This document shows positions 9,119 to 17,946 of a DNA stretch of 44,122 nt, piece after piece. The translations under genes and the position numbers were made by a program. Source of the stretch: Anaerolineae bacterium (lineage in GTDB: Bacteria; Chloroflexota; Anaerolineae; Aggregatilineales; J027); assembly GCA_019913005.1 (NCBI GenBank), contig JAIOHL010000087.1, positions 1 to 44,122 on the forward strand, given 5' to 3'. Every line of letters starts with the position of its first letter. Position 1 is the stretch's first letter. The notes beneath the pieces were generated by a model, which saw only the letters and a program-made list of their open reading frames with translations, was not told the origin of the DNA and did no database searches.

Positions 9119-9451
9119 TTAACTCTGGTCGTCGTGCATCGGGAACATCGCTGCTCTTATCCGGTTCCGGTCTTCAGGTGTCAAGGTCGTTTTGAGTGCT
9201 TTCTCCAACGCATTCAAGGCCAATTGAAAGGCTTTCTCAGGGTTCTCGATATGCAGATGTTCTTGCCAACAAGCCACATCATTGCACATATAGGCCCCGC
9301 GCCCATTTTTCTTGCCCGTAGGGTCAACCTGTACGCCATCTTCTGATGTGCGGACAAGGCGCACCAACGCCCGCTTGTTATCTACCTTACGGCAGACGAC
9401 ACACGTGCGCTGGGGAGTTCTTTTGCGTGGAGATTGCTGCTGCTTGCTCAT
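9119..9451 (-). CDS. rnpM: YlxR/RnpM family RNA-binding protein
   Basis: A small basic protein (110 residues) of the YlxR family (DUF448). B. subtilis YlxR has been reported to bind and modulate RNase P (name RnpM). Visible hallmarks are PQRTCVVCR near residue 15, LVRLVRTSEDGVQVD and the GRGAYMC block, followed by an amphipathic helix (NPEKAFQLALNALEKAL). The short basic head (SKQQQSPRKR) is typical. It sits directly after nusA (25 bp), as in most bacteria. Confidence 0.92.
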   Translation of the reverse strand: MSKQQQSPRKRTPQRTCVVCRKVDNKRALVRLVRTSEDGVQVDPTGKKNGRGAYMCNDVACWQEHLHIENPEKAFQLALNALEKALKTTLTPEDRNRIRAAMFPMHDDQS

Positions 9452-9476
9452 CCTTCCCTACTTAGTACACTGACTA

Positions 9477-11441
9477 CTAAAAATTGTCATCTGTATCGAA
9501 TTCATCAAATTCGCCCCGGTCACGGTTACCCTTGCGGCGGCGCTTGGCAACGACTTCGCCCATATCTTCATCAAAAACCAATTGGACACGGCTTTGTTTG
9601 GGCTTCTTGACCTTTGACTTCTTCTTGCGGCCAGACCGCTTATCACTTAGGCGCTCATCGCCTTCTTCGTCAAGTTCTTCCCACTCGACAACAGGAACAA
9701 CGGGGATTTCCGCGACTTCTGGCACAGGAATCTTATCTGTACGGCGTTTTTCACGGGGCGGCGCTTCTTCGGCCACCAACGCAGGCATATCGGGGAAGGC
9801 GGGACGAACCACATCTTCTTCCTCTTCGACCACTGGCTGCACCCCTTCGGCGGCGGCCTCAATCGCTGGGGCAGGTTTGGCAACCTCTGGCTCGGAGGGA
9901 ACAGGTTCTTCGGCTGGGGCTTCTTGGGCCTGCAAGATTTCAGGAATTACCAAGTCATCGAGCGCATATTGAATCGCTTCCATCGCATCATCGCCAGCTT
10001 TATTCGCCACCAGCATCCGCGCCAAGCCTTCTTCATCAGCCAAAACCCGCACCATCAATTCGCCAACCGTCTCGATTTTGCCAAGGGCCTTCACAATATC
10101 TTCGGCCAGTTCCAAAACCGCAATCGGCATATTGAAGGCTTCGACGGGCACGAGAGGCCGCACCGAGTCCAACAGCGATTGTCGTTCGCGTTTGACCGCA
10201 TCACGCTGATCTAAGATCAAGCGTTGGGCGACATTCACAAAATTGGTCAGGGTCGTATATTCTTCGGGGTTCACCGGACGGTTGGTGCGTTTCTTTTCAA
10301 GGATACGCTCCACATCGGTCACCAATTCGCGGTTTTTGATCTTCATAATGCTGAGAGGCGCGGTACTGACGGCAGCCACATTTTCAATCGCGGCTTCGGT
10401 CACACTCTTGATGTCAATACGCCAGCCCGTCAGTTTGGCGGCCAAGCGTGCATTCTGGCCTTCGCGTCCAATTGCCAGCGACAAATTATCTTCCGGCACT
10501 ACGACGAGAGCCGTCCGCACTTGGTCAATATCTTCGTGCAGATAGACCCCACTCACACGGGCAGGCGAGAGCGCCTTCGAGATAAATCGGGCGGGATCGG
10601 GGTCCCACTCAATTACGTCAATCTTCTCGTCATGTAGTTCTTTGATGATGTTCTGGATACGCATCCCGCGCATCCCAACACATGCACCAACTGGGTCAAT
10701 GCCTTCTTGTAAGGCCGCTACCGCCACCTTGCTGCGATAACCCGCTTCACGAGCAATGTTCTTGATTTCGACCTGCCCGTTATAGATTTCGGGCACTTCG
10801 TATTCCAGCAGGCGGCGCAACATATCTTTGTGGGCACGGGAAACGATGATCTGCGGCCCGCGTGTACTCTTGTTCACTTCGGCTACAAAGGCACGAATCT
10901 TGTCATGAGCCTTATAGCGTTCATTAGGCATCTGGTGTTGTTTGGGCATAATGGCTTCAGCCCGGCCCAAACTGAGTGTCACCACCCCATGCGCCGTACT
11001 TTGGACTGTGCCTGTCACCAAATCGCCTTGACGGTCAATAAATTCGTCATAGAGGGAATCGCGTTCCGCTTCTCGAATGCGCTGCAAAATCACCTGCTTG
11101 GCGGTCTGGGCGGCGATACGACCAAAGCTGGCGCTGGTAGGAGTGACCGGGGCCATCACCATATCCCCAACTTTACAATCGGGGTCTTGTTTTTGGGCTT
11201 CATCCAGCAGCACTTCGGTACGGTTGTCTACGATGCTGGTCACGACTTCTTTTTCGACAAAAATCTGGGGTTTTCCAGTCGGATCAATATGTGCTTGAAT
11301 CCGCTGCTGGTTCGACCCGATATTGGCATCTCGCCGATAAGCCGAAACAAGTGCCTGTTCCAACGCCTCTAGGACGACTTCTTTGGACAGGGAACGGGTT
11401 TCTAAAATTTCATTGAATGCCAGTGTAAAATCGCTCTTCAT
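9477..11441 (-). CDS. nusA: Transcription termination/antitermination protein NusA
   Basis: Binds RNA polymerase and nascent RNA to control pausing, termination and antitermination. The 654-residue protein has the N-terminal RNAP-binding domain ([17 protein letters not shown]...), an S1 domain around residues 135-200 ([16 protein letters not shown]), and two KH domains with [16 protein letters not shown] and [16 protein letters not shown]. After about residue 350 comes a helical region, and then a long low-complexity tail rich in Glu, Pro and Ala that ends in strongly basic and acidic blocks ([17 protein letters not shown]). This tail makes it longer than the ~350-500 residues usual outside Proteobacteria. 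It is the first gene of the operon. No rimP is found upstream. Confidence 0.97.
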   Translation of the reverse strand: MKSDFTLAFNEILETRSLSKEVVLEALEQALVSAYRRDANIGSNQQRIQAHIDPTGKPQIFVEKEVVTSIVDNRTEVLLDEAQKQDPDCKVGDMVMAPVTPTSASFGRIAAQTAKQVILQRIREAERDSLYDEFIDRQGDLVTGTVQSTAHGVVTLSLGRAEAIMPKQHQMPNERYKAHDKIRAFVAEVNKSTRGPQIIVSRAHKDMLRRLLEYEVPEIYNGQVEIKNIAREAGYRSKVAVAALQEGIDPVGACVGMRGMRIQNIIKELHDEKIDVIEWDPDPARFISKALSPARVSGVYLHEDIDQVRTALVVVPEDNLSLAIGREGQNARLAAKLTGWRIDIKSVTEAAIENVAAVSTAPLSIMKIKNRELVTDVERILEKKRTNRPVNPEEYTTLTNFVNVAQRLILDQRDAVKRERQSLLDSVRPLVPVEAFNMPIAVLELAEDIVKALGKIETVGELMVRVLADEEGLARMLVANKAGDDAMEAIQYALDDLVIPEILQAQEAPAEEPVPSEPEVAKPAPAIEAAAEGVQPVVEEEEDVVRPAFPDMPALVAEEAPPREKRRTDKIPVPEVAEIPVVPVVEWEELDEEGDERLSDKRSGRKKKSKVKKPKQSRVQLVFDEDMGEVVAKRRRKGNRDRGEFDEFDTDDNF

Positions 11442-11541
11442 GGCACTTTCTTTACTCCAACAAATTGACTAGCACTGATAATGGGTGATTTTCTGGCAAC
11501 TTTTCGGCGATAGATTCTTCCTGCATTCTGACCTTAAACAA

Positions 11542-11568
11542 CTAGAAGTGGGGGCTGCCCACTTCTAG
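11542..11568 (-). terminator. Perfect 11-bp stem-loop between ndh and nusA
   Basis: CTAGAAGTGGG (11542-11552), the 5-nt loop GGCTG and CCCACTTCTAG (11558-11568) form a perfect hairpin. On the minus strand it is followed by TTGTTT, a weak T-run. It lies after the ndh stop and 100 bp before nusA, so it most likely ends the ndh transcript. It could also act in the nusA leader. Confidence 0.55.
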
Positions 11569-11724
11569 GAAACGTTCGATATGAGAATTGAGCCTAGCTC
11601 ATTTAGGATTTTAGCATGGGTTATTATTGGAATCAAGCCTGATTCCCACATCCAATAGAACTCTAATTCACCTCTTTGAGAATTCTATGGTGCAATCCCT
11701 TTCACCCATCGGCAATATCGCTGG

Positions 11725-13062
11725 TTAGTCCGGCTCAGTAACCCATTCGGCGGGGGTTGACTCCGCTTCAGTCGCAGTTAGGTCAACGGCCCATTCATTG
11801 GTAATCAGGCGAGCCGAGCGGTTGCGCGTGAAGTAGTTAAAGACCCACTGCACAAAAATGACCACCCGATTTTCGAATTCGACCATCTTCATGAGATGGA
11901 CAAATACCCAGAACAACCAGCCCATAAATCCCCATAGGCGTATTCTAAAAGGTAAATCCGCTACCGCCGATGACCACCCGATGGTCGCTAAGTTGCCGAA
12001 ATTGGTGTAACGGAAGGGCTTATCCATTGATGTACCCTGCAAGCGTTTTTGGATGACCTTTGCGGCATAGGCCCCACCCTGAATGGCGACCTGCGCTACC
12101 CCCGGCAGCAGTTTGCCATCCATTTCCAGATGAGCAAGGTCGCCGACCACAAAAATTTCGGGATGGCCCGGTATAGTTAAATCCGGCTGCACCATCACCC
12201 GTCCAAATCGGTCAAGGGTTGCTCCGGCTTTTTCGGCTAAGAACTTACCCAATGGTGAGGCCAATACTCCTGCCGCCCACAGTACCGTCTCAGCTTCCAA
12301 CGTTTCGACCTGATCCCCATGCTTCAGTGTGACGCGCCCCGGCTGAATATCAGTGACAAAGGTCTGGGTTCGCACTTCGATATGGTGGTTTTGCAGCGTG
12401 TTAAGTGCCTTATGGGATAAAGACACAGGATAGCTCGGCAGGACATTTTCGACCCCTTCAACCAACAAGATGCGTGTGTCGGCGGGGTTGATGTTGCGGA
12501 AATTGTCTTTTAGGGTTAGATGGGCAATTTCACTAATTGCGCCTGCCATTTCCACTCCGGTGGGGCCAGCCCCCACAACGACAAAGGTCAGCAACGATTT
12601 ACGCTTCTGCGGATCGGTTTCCAATTCGGCACGCTCAAAGGCAGAAAGAATTCGGCTACGAATGTTGGTGGCATCTTCAATCGTTTTTAGTCCCGGCGCA
12701 TGGGCTTCCCACTCGTCGTTGCCAAAATAATGATGGCGTACCCCGGCGGCGATGATCAGGGAATCGTACCTGAACCGTTTTTCATCCATCACGACTTCAC
12801 GAGTCTGAGGGTCAATATCCGTGACCTCGGCCATCAAGACTTGGACATTTTTGGCCTTCTTCAAAATCCCACGCAGAGGGGAGGAAATATCGGCAGGTGA
12901 AAGTGCCCCAGTAGCAACTTGATAAAGTAGCGGTTGGAAGAGGTGGAAATTACGGCGGTCAATCAAAGTAACATGGGTGGGTGTTTTTTTGAGCTTTTTG
13001 GCGGCGCTCAGTCCTCCAAAGCCCCCACCAATAATGACAACACGATGCGGCTGCATACTCAT
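11725..13062 (-). CDS. ndh: Type II NADH dehydrogenase (NDH-2), FAD-dependent
   Basis: A non-proton-pumping NADH:quinone oxidoreductase bound to the inner face of the membrane (445 residues). It has an N-terminal FAD-binding Rossmann motif VVIIGGGFGGLSAAKKL, an internal NADH-binding motif VVVGAGPTGVEMAG near residue 170, AAGVRHHYFGND and the flavin motif EIFVVGDLAHL near residue 310. The C-terminal ~60 residues are hydrophobic and aromatic (FMGWLFWVFVHLMKMV), fitting the amphipathic membrane anchor of NDH-2. Its promoter region carries an 18-bp palindrome of Rex or CRP type. A sulfide:quinone reductase is less likely because the catalytic Cys residues are not seen. Confidence 0.9.
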   Translation of the reverse strand: MSMQPHRVVIIGGGFGGLSAAKKLKKTPTHVTLIDRRNFHLFQPLLYQVATGALSPADISSPLRGILKKAKNVQVLMAEVTDIDPQTREVVMDEKRFRYDSLIIAAGVRHHYFGNDEWEAHAPGLKTIEDATNIRSRILSAFERAELETDPQKRKSLLTFVVVGAGPTGVEMAGAISEIAHLTLKDNFRNINPADTRILLVEGVENVLPSYPVSLSHKALNTLQNHHIEVRTQTFVTDIQPGRVTLKHGDQVETLEAETVLWAAGVLASPLGKFLAEKAGATLDRFGRVMVQPDLTIPGHPEIFVVGDLAHLEMDGKLLPGVAQVAIQGGAYAAKVIQKRLQGTSMDKPFRYTNFGNLATIGWSSAVADLPFRIRLWGFMGWLFWVFVHLMKMVEFENRVVIFVQWVFNYFTRNRSARLITNEWAVDLTATEAESTPAEWVTEPD

Positions 13063-13145
13063 GACAATATCCCCCTTTGGATAGCCATAGATACTTTCTA
13101 AGTATAGGTGGACTCAGCCTTGAAACAAAGTTTCGACGTTGTATA

Positions 13146-13163
13146 TTGTGACAATTTTCACAA
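13146..13163 (-). promoter_or_regulatory. Rex/CRP-like operator upstream of ndh
   Basis: TTGTGACAATTTTCACAA on the + strand is a palindrome with TTGTGA/TCACAA ends and a 6-bp centre. It fits the Rex consensus (TTGTGAA-N4-TTCACAA), with one mismatch in the inner arms, and also the CRP core TGTGA-N6-TCACA. On the minus strand it is followed at once by a possible -10 TATACA (plus 13140-13145), so a bound repressor would block the ndh promoter. ndh is a known target of the NADH-sensing repressor Rex in Gram-positive bacteria. The regulator gene is not in the window. Confidence 0.55.
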
Positions 13164-13230
13164 CGTAATATTTGAACGAGACATCACCTCATGGGGCAAA
13201 AAGGCCTTAGTATACGATTTCCTGATATAT

Positions 13231-13317
13231 GCGAAAAATTTCGCACATACCTCTTGACAGGAATTGTGATTATAGGTTACGCTGTTGATGCGAAAAAATT
13301 CGCGCGAAGAATTTCGC
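13231..13317 (+). promoter_or_regulatory. Promoter with three BlaI-type operator palindromes
   Basis: Three 14-bp palindromes share the form GCGAA-N4-TTCGC: GCGAAAAATTTCGC (13231-13244), GCGAAAAAATTCGC (13290-13303) and GCGAAGAATTTCGC (13304-13317). The last two are directly adjacent. Between the first and second lies TTGACA (13254-13259) with a weak -10 (TACGCT, 13278-13283) 18 bp later, so two operators sit at the start of transcription and one just upstream of the -35. They lie 76-163 bp before the repressor gene's ATG, which suggests autoregulation of the repressor/protease pair. The sequence differs from the TACA-N2-TGTA BlaI/MecI operator. Confidence 0.65.
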
Positions 13318-13393
13318 AGAACGCTTCCAAATCGGGTAGGCAGAATGAACGTACACAAATCCGCCTGCCCGCTCCCATTGTGAGGACAACCGC

Positions 13394-13792
13394 ATGGCAG
13401 ACAATATGTATGACCAGCTTTCTCGGCGCGAACGCCAAATTATGGACATCATCCTTGAGATCGGGGAGGCCACGGCTGCTGATATTCAACAGCGGCTGCC
13501 TGACCCACCCGGTAATTCCAGTATTCGGGTGATGCTGCGAATCTTGGAAGAAAAGGGACATTTGACGCACCGTGAAGAAGGGGGTCGCTATCTCTATGCA
13601 CCCACTGTTGAGCCAGAAAAGGTGCGTCGTTTTGCGCTGCGCCATCTTATCAAAACTTTTTTTGGTGGCTCGGTTCCCAATGCGGTCTCAGCACTGCTTT
13701 CTACGGAAGGCCTCTCCAAAGCTGAACTAGACGCGCTGGCCCAATTGATTGAGACAGCCCGTCACGACAACCAAGAAAATGATGAGGCATAA
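13394..13792 (+). CDS. BlaI/MecI/CopY-family transcriptional repressor
   Basis: A 132-residue winged-helix repressor. Recognisable parts are the start LSRRERQIMDIILEIGEATAADIQQRLP, the recognition-helix region SSIRVMLRILEEKGHLTHREEG followed by RYLYAPTV, and a C-terminal dimerisation helix bundle (LIKTFFGGSVPNAVSALLSTEGLS...ELDALAQLIE). Proteins of this family are inactivated when a membrane M56 protease of the BlaR1 type is triggered; such a gene follows after 2 bp. GAGGA is 7 bp before the ATG. It probably binds the three palindromes in front of the gene. Its signal is inferred to be whatever the unusual sensor downstream detects. Confidence 0.92.
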   Translation: MADNMYDQLSRRERQIMDIILEIGEATAADIQQRLPDPPGNSSIRVMLRILEEKGHLTHREEGGRYLYAPTVEPEKVRRFALRHLIKTFFGGSVPNAVSALLSTEGLSKAELDALAQLIETARHDNQENDEA

Positions 13793-13794
13793 GC

Positions 13795-16700
13795 ATGAAT
13801 ATCCACATGAATCTCAACACCGAACTCTTGGAATTTACGGGCATGATCGCCCTGCGCGTGACGTTTGTTTTGATCGCAGCGGGGATTGTCTCACTGCTAC
13901 TGCGTCGTTCTTCGGCGGCGCTGCGTCATTGGGTCTGGGTGTTGGCGATGTGTGCAGTGTTGTTGATGCCTGCTTTTGTGATGATTGCACCGCGTTGGAA
14001 CGTGGAACTGCCAACTAAACCGTCAACAACAGACGCCCCTTATCGGGACGACAGTAAGGGCACTTCGGTTAAGCCTTTTATGCGTCCAACCGTCAATCCT
14101 TTACTTCCGACTACCAACAATCAAACTGATGCCGACCCACAGGTGACGATGGTCAGCAATTCGTCTGGTGTAACCATAACGCCGACTCTCGCATCCCAAC
14201 CAAACACCAATAAGCGGCCTGATACTCGAATCGCGTGGCCGAATTTTGCAACGCTGCTGCTGATAGTATGGGCAATCGGGGCTGTCGGTATTCTTTGGAT
14301 GGGCATACGGCATTATGGGAAATTTCGACGGGTAACGACCCACACCCATACCTATGCGCTAGAAGTGCCACAAGGCATTACCGAACTCGCCGCCGAAATT
14401 CGCCAGACTTTGGCTATCCGTCGGCCTATCCGGTTAATGATGACACCAGCCATTCGCATCCCTATGACAATTGGGGTGGCGCGTCCAATTATTTTGCTGC
14501 CTGCTGAAGCGACGGCTTGGGATGCAGAACGACGACGTGTGGTGCTGCTGCACGAAAGCATCCATATCGCGCGGTGGGATGCGCTGTTGGGTTGGCTGTC
14601 GCTGTTTGTGGTGGCGCTGCATTGGTTTAATCCATTGGCATGGGTGGCTACGCGCCGTCTGGCGATTGAAAGCGAAAACGCTTGTGATGACCGCGTGCTG
14701 CAACTAGGCACGGCAGGCCCAGATTATGCCGCGCATCTGGTGGCAATCGCTCAAAATTTCTTGGGTAGTCTGCGCCACAAAACACTGGTTACCCCCGGCC
14801 TAGCGCAAATGACGCAAATTGGTAATCTTCCCAGCCGCGTCCATGCCATTTTGGACAAGCAGCGACGACGCAGTGCTTCACGCTGGCAAAAAGCGATGGG
14901 GCTACTGCTGGTACTGAGCTTGATTACGCCAGTCGCTACGATTGCCGGGGGGCAAAATACACCGATAGCCCAACCCAACCGCGCCTATGCGGATGATGCC
15001 ATTACCTTAACCGTCGGTCTGCCGGAAGACTTTCTGAATTCCTTCAACCGCACTAGGTTAAGCCTCGACGAATTCGAGGCCGCGCATCCGGGTGTGAAAG
15101 TCGTACTGCGTCGGGATAATTCGGGTTGGCTCGAAAACCCAGCCCCCTCTGACCCTGAAGCATATCTGAACGACATGGCCGATTTTGCTGATACTGCCGA
15201 TGTGGTGTTTATCTGGACAAATGAGTATCTAAACCCAATTGCGACACGGGCTGGTATGTTTCTTGATCTTGCCCCTGCTATCGCTGTTGATCCGGATGAT
15301 TATAGTAGTCGCTATTTCCCGGCGGCGTGGTCGTCCTACCAGTGGGATGGAGGCACATGGGCGTTGCCAACGATGCTTGACCCCGTGTTCGTCAGCTACA
15401 ATCGCCCCGCCTTTGACGCAGCGGGATTAACGTATCCTGACGATAATTGGACGATGGATCAATATGCGGCGGCGGCCCGTACCTTAACGACGACCAGTGA
15501 CAATGGCGTTACCACGCCCGGTTTGTCTGGCGATCCGACATTTTTGTTTCAGGCACTATTGGGCCGGCCTTTGGACAATATGCTGTCCCTCGGCGATTCC
15601 ACCAGTTTTGCGTGGGACAATGATCTTTTGGTGCTGGCCGAAACATGGGTGGCCTTAGCGATGGAAGGCGCGGCAAGTATAGTCCCAAGTTACGAAGCAT
15701 ATAGCCCGCTGCAAATTGGCGGATCATGGGCGCTACAGGGGGATTACCAAAATACCAATGATGATCGAGATTGGTCAGCGGCTTTGCTACCCAATGGAGT
15801 AGGGGGTCTTGTCAATGTCCCCGGTTTCGCGGTCAGTGCTGGCACCGCCGCACCCGAATTGGCCTATGAATTAGCCAAGCATCTCAGCCTGATTAACACC
15901 TACCTTGATACCAATCCTATCGCGGCAATGTCGGCGGTATTGGATGAAGCGGGCAATCCGTCCTTCTATTTTGGCAAACCTGAAGAACAAAAAGCTGCTG
16001 ATTTGATGGCTGCGGAGAACGCAATGCCACTCGCCAATCGCACTATGAGTGGATTTTTGGTACAAGCGCTCTATACCAGTACCCAAAATGGGGGCGATCT
16101 CGTCACCGCACTAGGCGAGATGAGCAACCGAGCGACAGAAGCCCTCGTCTTGGCTGAAAATCTGCGGCCCAATCTTGTCGTCTCCATTCCCCCAGAAGCA
16201 CCGCCCGTCGAAGTCCCGCCCGGCCAAGTTGCCCTACAATTTCATCTACTCAATAACGCCGACAGCATCCGAAATATGGAGCAGTGGGAGCGTGCTGCCG
16301 CAGAATTTGCCGAGGCCGAGCCGGATGTATTCAGTGTAGATTTACTGACGGGTTATAACATCCAAGAGGGGCAGCAGGTAGATTGTTATGTCTCGGATGC
16401 AGCACTTTTTGACGCTCCACCCCTTGATCTTGCGCCTTTGATGGCGGCTGACCCAGCTTTTGATGCCGATAACTTCGCGCCGGGGATATGGGATGCCACG
16501 CGCTTTGACGGGCAACCCGCTGCCTATCCATTAGCCATTCAGCCCGAATTGATGTGGGTGGATACCTCCTTTATGCAGCAGGCCGGGGTCAATTTGCCAA
16601 CAAGCGATTGGGATATCACCACTTTTGAAGAAGCCATTCGCACTGTCAAAGATCAAGGGTTAGCTGATTTTGGTATGACGACGAGCTTTAACCAACGGCT

Positions 16701-17514
16701 CTACTTGATGATGTTAATCGCCGTACATGGAGGTCTACCAATTGACTATCGCACGACCCCGGCCACGATTGACCTGACCAACCCACAAAATCTTGATGCT
16801 ATGCAGCATGTGTTAGATTTGGTCAAACAGGGATACATTGCGGATGACATCAGTGGTGTTCCCACATCGGGGGATGCCCCCATCCGAGTGCAGAACCCCT
16901 ATGGTCTCGATTATCTACTGCTTGAACCCGTCACTGATGCGACAGGGATGCCATATCGCCCGATGCTTTACCCCACAGGTCAAGACTTCACCCCGATAGC
17001 TTATCGTGTTACGTCGGGCTATGTTTCGACCAATGCCCAAAACGCTGAGGCGTGTTATCGCTGGCTGAGTTTTGTAGCGCAACAGCCGGGTCTGGTCATC
17101 GGTGTGCCTGCCCAAAAGTCGGTACTCGATAGCCCTGCTACCGAAGCGTTTTATGGGTCTACAGTTGCCCAAACGTGGCGCGATTTTTATGACCGCCTCG
17201 AATCGCCAAATACCCTTATCATACCCGTTTATTGGGCCAGCAATGCCCAAGTTGAAACGGCGGCGGGGGTCTGGATCAATGAGGCCTTTACCAGCTATCT
17301 CAATGAGAATACCGATCTAGTAGCAGTCATGACCCAAACCCAAGAACGCATTGACACCTATACCGCGTGTCTGGCAGATCTGCCGGAATTGGCCGAAACT
17401 GGCACTGAGGAGGATTGGCAAGCCTACTTTGACGCCACGCTCGATTGTGCGGTAGGGGCTGACCCGGACATCATGAGTAAAGAGCCGTTCAGCTATATGT
17501 ACAGTTCAAATTAG
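13795..17514 (+). CDS. BlaR1-like M56 metalloprotease fused to two solute-binding-protein modules
   Basis: A 1239-residue membrane sensor. The first ~380 residues match the BlaR1/MecR1 transducer: hydrophobic segments at about 15-36, 45-65 and 150-172, the zinc-protease motif HESIH (residues 253-257) and the third-ligand region ESENACDD (residues 292-299). A membrane helix follows near residues 360-380. The rest is not a penicillin-binding domain. Residues ~400-800 read like an extracellular solute-binding protein of the sugar ABC type (FNRTRLSLDEFEAAHPGVKV, ALPTMLDPVFVSYNRPAFDAAG, WTMDQYAAAARTL). Residues ~812-1239 read like a second, more divergent one (FAEAEPDVF, ELMWVDTSFMQQAGVNLP, WDITTFEEAIRTV). 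Inference: binding of a small solute outside activates the protease, which relieves repression by the BlaI-type protein. No introduced stop or frameshift is seen, so the fusion looks real. Confidence 0.88.
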   Translation: MNIHMNLNTELLEFTGMIALRVTFVLIAAGIVSLLLRRSSAALRHWVWVLAMCAVLLMPAFVMIAPRWNVELPTKPSTTDAPYRDDSKGTSVKPFMRPTVNPLLPTTNNQTDADPQVTMVSNSSGVTITPTLASQPNTNKRPDTRIAWPNFATLLLIVWAIGAVGILWMGIRHYGKFRRVTTHTHTYALEVPQGITELAAEIRQTLAIRRPIRLMMTPAIRIPMTIGVARPIILLPAEATAWDAERRRVVLLHESIHIARWDALLGWLSLFVVALHWFNPLAWVATRRLAIESENACDDRVLQLGTAGPDYAAHLVAIAQNFLGSLRHKTLVTPGLAQMTQIGNLPSRVHAILDKQRRRSASRWQKAMGLLLVLSLITPVATIAGGQNTPIAQPNRAYADDAITLTVGLPEDFLNSFNRTRLSLDEFEAAHPGVKVVLRRDNSGWLENPAPSDPEAYLNDMADFADTADVVFIWTNEYLNPIATRAGMFLDLAPAIAVDPDDYSSRYFPAAWSSYQWDGGTWALPTMLDPVFVSYNRPAFDAAGLTYPDDNWTMDQYAAAARTLTTTSDNGVTTPGLSGDPTFLFQALLGRPLDNMLSLGDSTSFAWDNDLLVLAETWVALAMEGAASIVPSYEAYSPLQIGGSWALQGDYQNTNDDRDWSAALLPNGVGGLVNVPGFAVSAGTAAPELAYELAKHLSLINTYLDTNPIAAMSAVLDEAGNPSFYFGKPEEQKAADLMAAENAMPLANRTMSGFLVQALYTSTQNGGDLVTALGEMSNRATEALVLAENLRPNLVVSIPPEAPPVEVPPGQVALQFHLLNNADSIRNMEQWERAAAEFAEAEPDVFSVDLLTGYNIQEGQQVDCYVSDAALFDAPPLDLAPLMAADPAFDADNFAPGIWDATRFDGQPAAYPLAIQPELMWVDTSFMQQAGVNLPTSDWDITTFEEAIRTVKDQGLADFGMTTSFNQRLYLMMLIAVHGGLPIDYRTTPATIDLTNPQNLDAMQHVLDLVKQGYIADDISGVPTSGDAPIRVQNPYGLDYLLLEPVTDATGMPYRPMLYPTGQDFTPIAYRVTSGYVSTNAQNAEACYRWLSFVAQQPGLVIGVPAQKSVLDSPATEAFYGSTVAQTWRDFYDRLESPNTLIIPVYWASNAQVETAAGVWINEAFTSYLNENTDLVAVMTQTQERIDTYTACLADLPELAETGTEEDWQAYFDATLDCAVGADPDIMSKEPFSYMYSSN

Positions 17515-17522
17515 GAATGCCG

Positions 17523-17568
17523 CCCCCAGCTACTTGACTTGATGGGCGAGGAGTTGGGGGTAGTTTTT
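17523..17568 (+). terminator. Rho-independent terminator after the sensor gene
   Basis: CCCCCAGCT (17523-17531) pairs with AGTTGGGGG (17552-17560), a 9-bp stem with one G-U pair, followed by TAGTTTTT. It begins 8 bp after the stop codon. It may end or attenuate transcription before the small membrane-protein gene. Confidence 0.7.
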
Positions 17569-17588
17569 AGGAAGGAGGGTTGTACCCC

Positions 17589-17924
17589 ATGAACCGATCT
17601 AAAAGCCAATTATTTGAGCGCTTTACACCCGTCCTTTTTTTGAGTATCGCGGTACTGGCGTGGGCCTTGATTCAACATGCGATGGCTGTACAGCTAGAAG
17701 ATACTACTCAACCTTCAGCACCCTCGATAGCGATACCAGATTCGATCCAGATGAGCAGCGAGGCGGTATTAGAGTGGGCTGCACAGATACAGCGATATGG
17801 GTATCAGGTCAATGTTAGGTTGCAATCTTTTGGGACAACGGTCTGGCTACGGCATCCTAACAGTCCACACTGGGAGGTGATGTTCTTCACACTGCCATCC
17901 GCGTCATCGCCCACCCATGATTAA
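17589..17924 (+). CDS. Small single-pass membrane protein of unknown function
   Basis: About 111 residues with no recognised family. A basic N-terminus (NRSKSQLFERF) is followed by one hydrophobic helix (VLFLSIAVLAWALIQHA), giving an N-in membrane anchor or uncleaved signal. The remaining ~75 residues contain a possible helix (SEAVLEWAAQIQRYG) and a beta-rich end (VNVRLQSFGTTVWLRHP, HWEVMFFTLP). A TTG at 17580 is in frame, but AAGGAGGG at 17572-17579 is well spaced only for the ATG at 17589. It follows the sensor gene and a terminator-like hairpin. A partner role in the sensor system is possible but unsupported. Confidence 0.65.
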   Translation: MNRSKSQLFERFTPVLFLSIAVLAWALIQHAMAVQLEDTTQPSAPSIAIPDSIQMSSEAVLEWAAQIQRYGYQVNVRLQSFGTTVWLRHPNSPHWEVMFFTLPSASSPTHD

Positions 17925-17946
17925 GAGGCCAGCATGAACAAGCTGG

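Noticed and set aside
9484-10545. Long + strand frames opposite nusA
   Set aside because: Low-complexity Ser/Arg-rich shadows of the nusA reading frame on the opposite strand.
11725-13062. Sulfide:quinone oxidoreductase
   Set aside because: It lacks the conserved catalytic Cys residues; the sequence and amphipathic C-terminus fit NDH-2.
14101-14711. Minus-strand frames opposite the M56 protease gene
   Set aside because: No ribosome-binding sites and no family features; the + strand frame has clear protease motifs in the same stretch.
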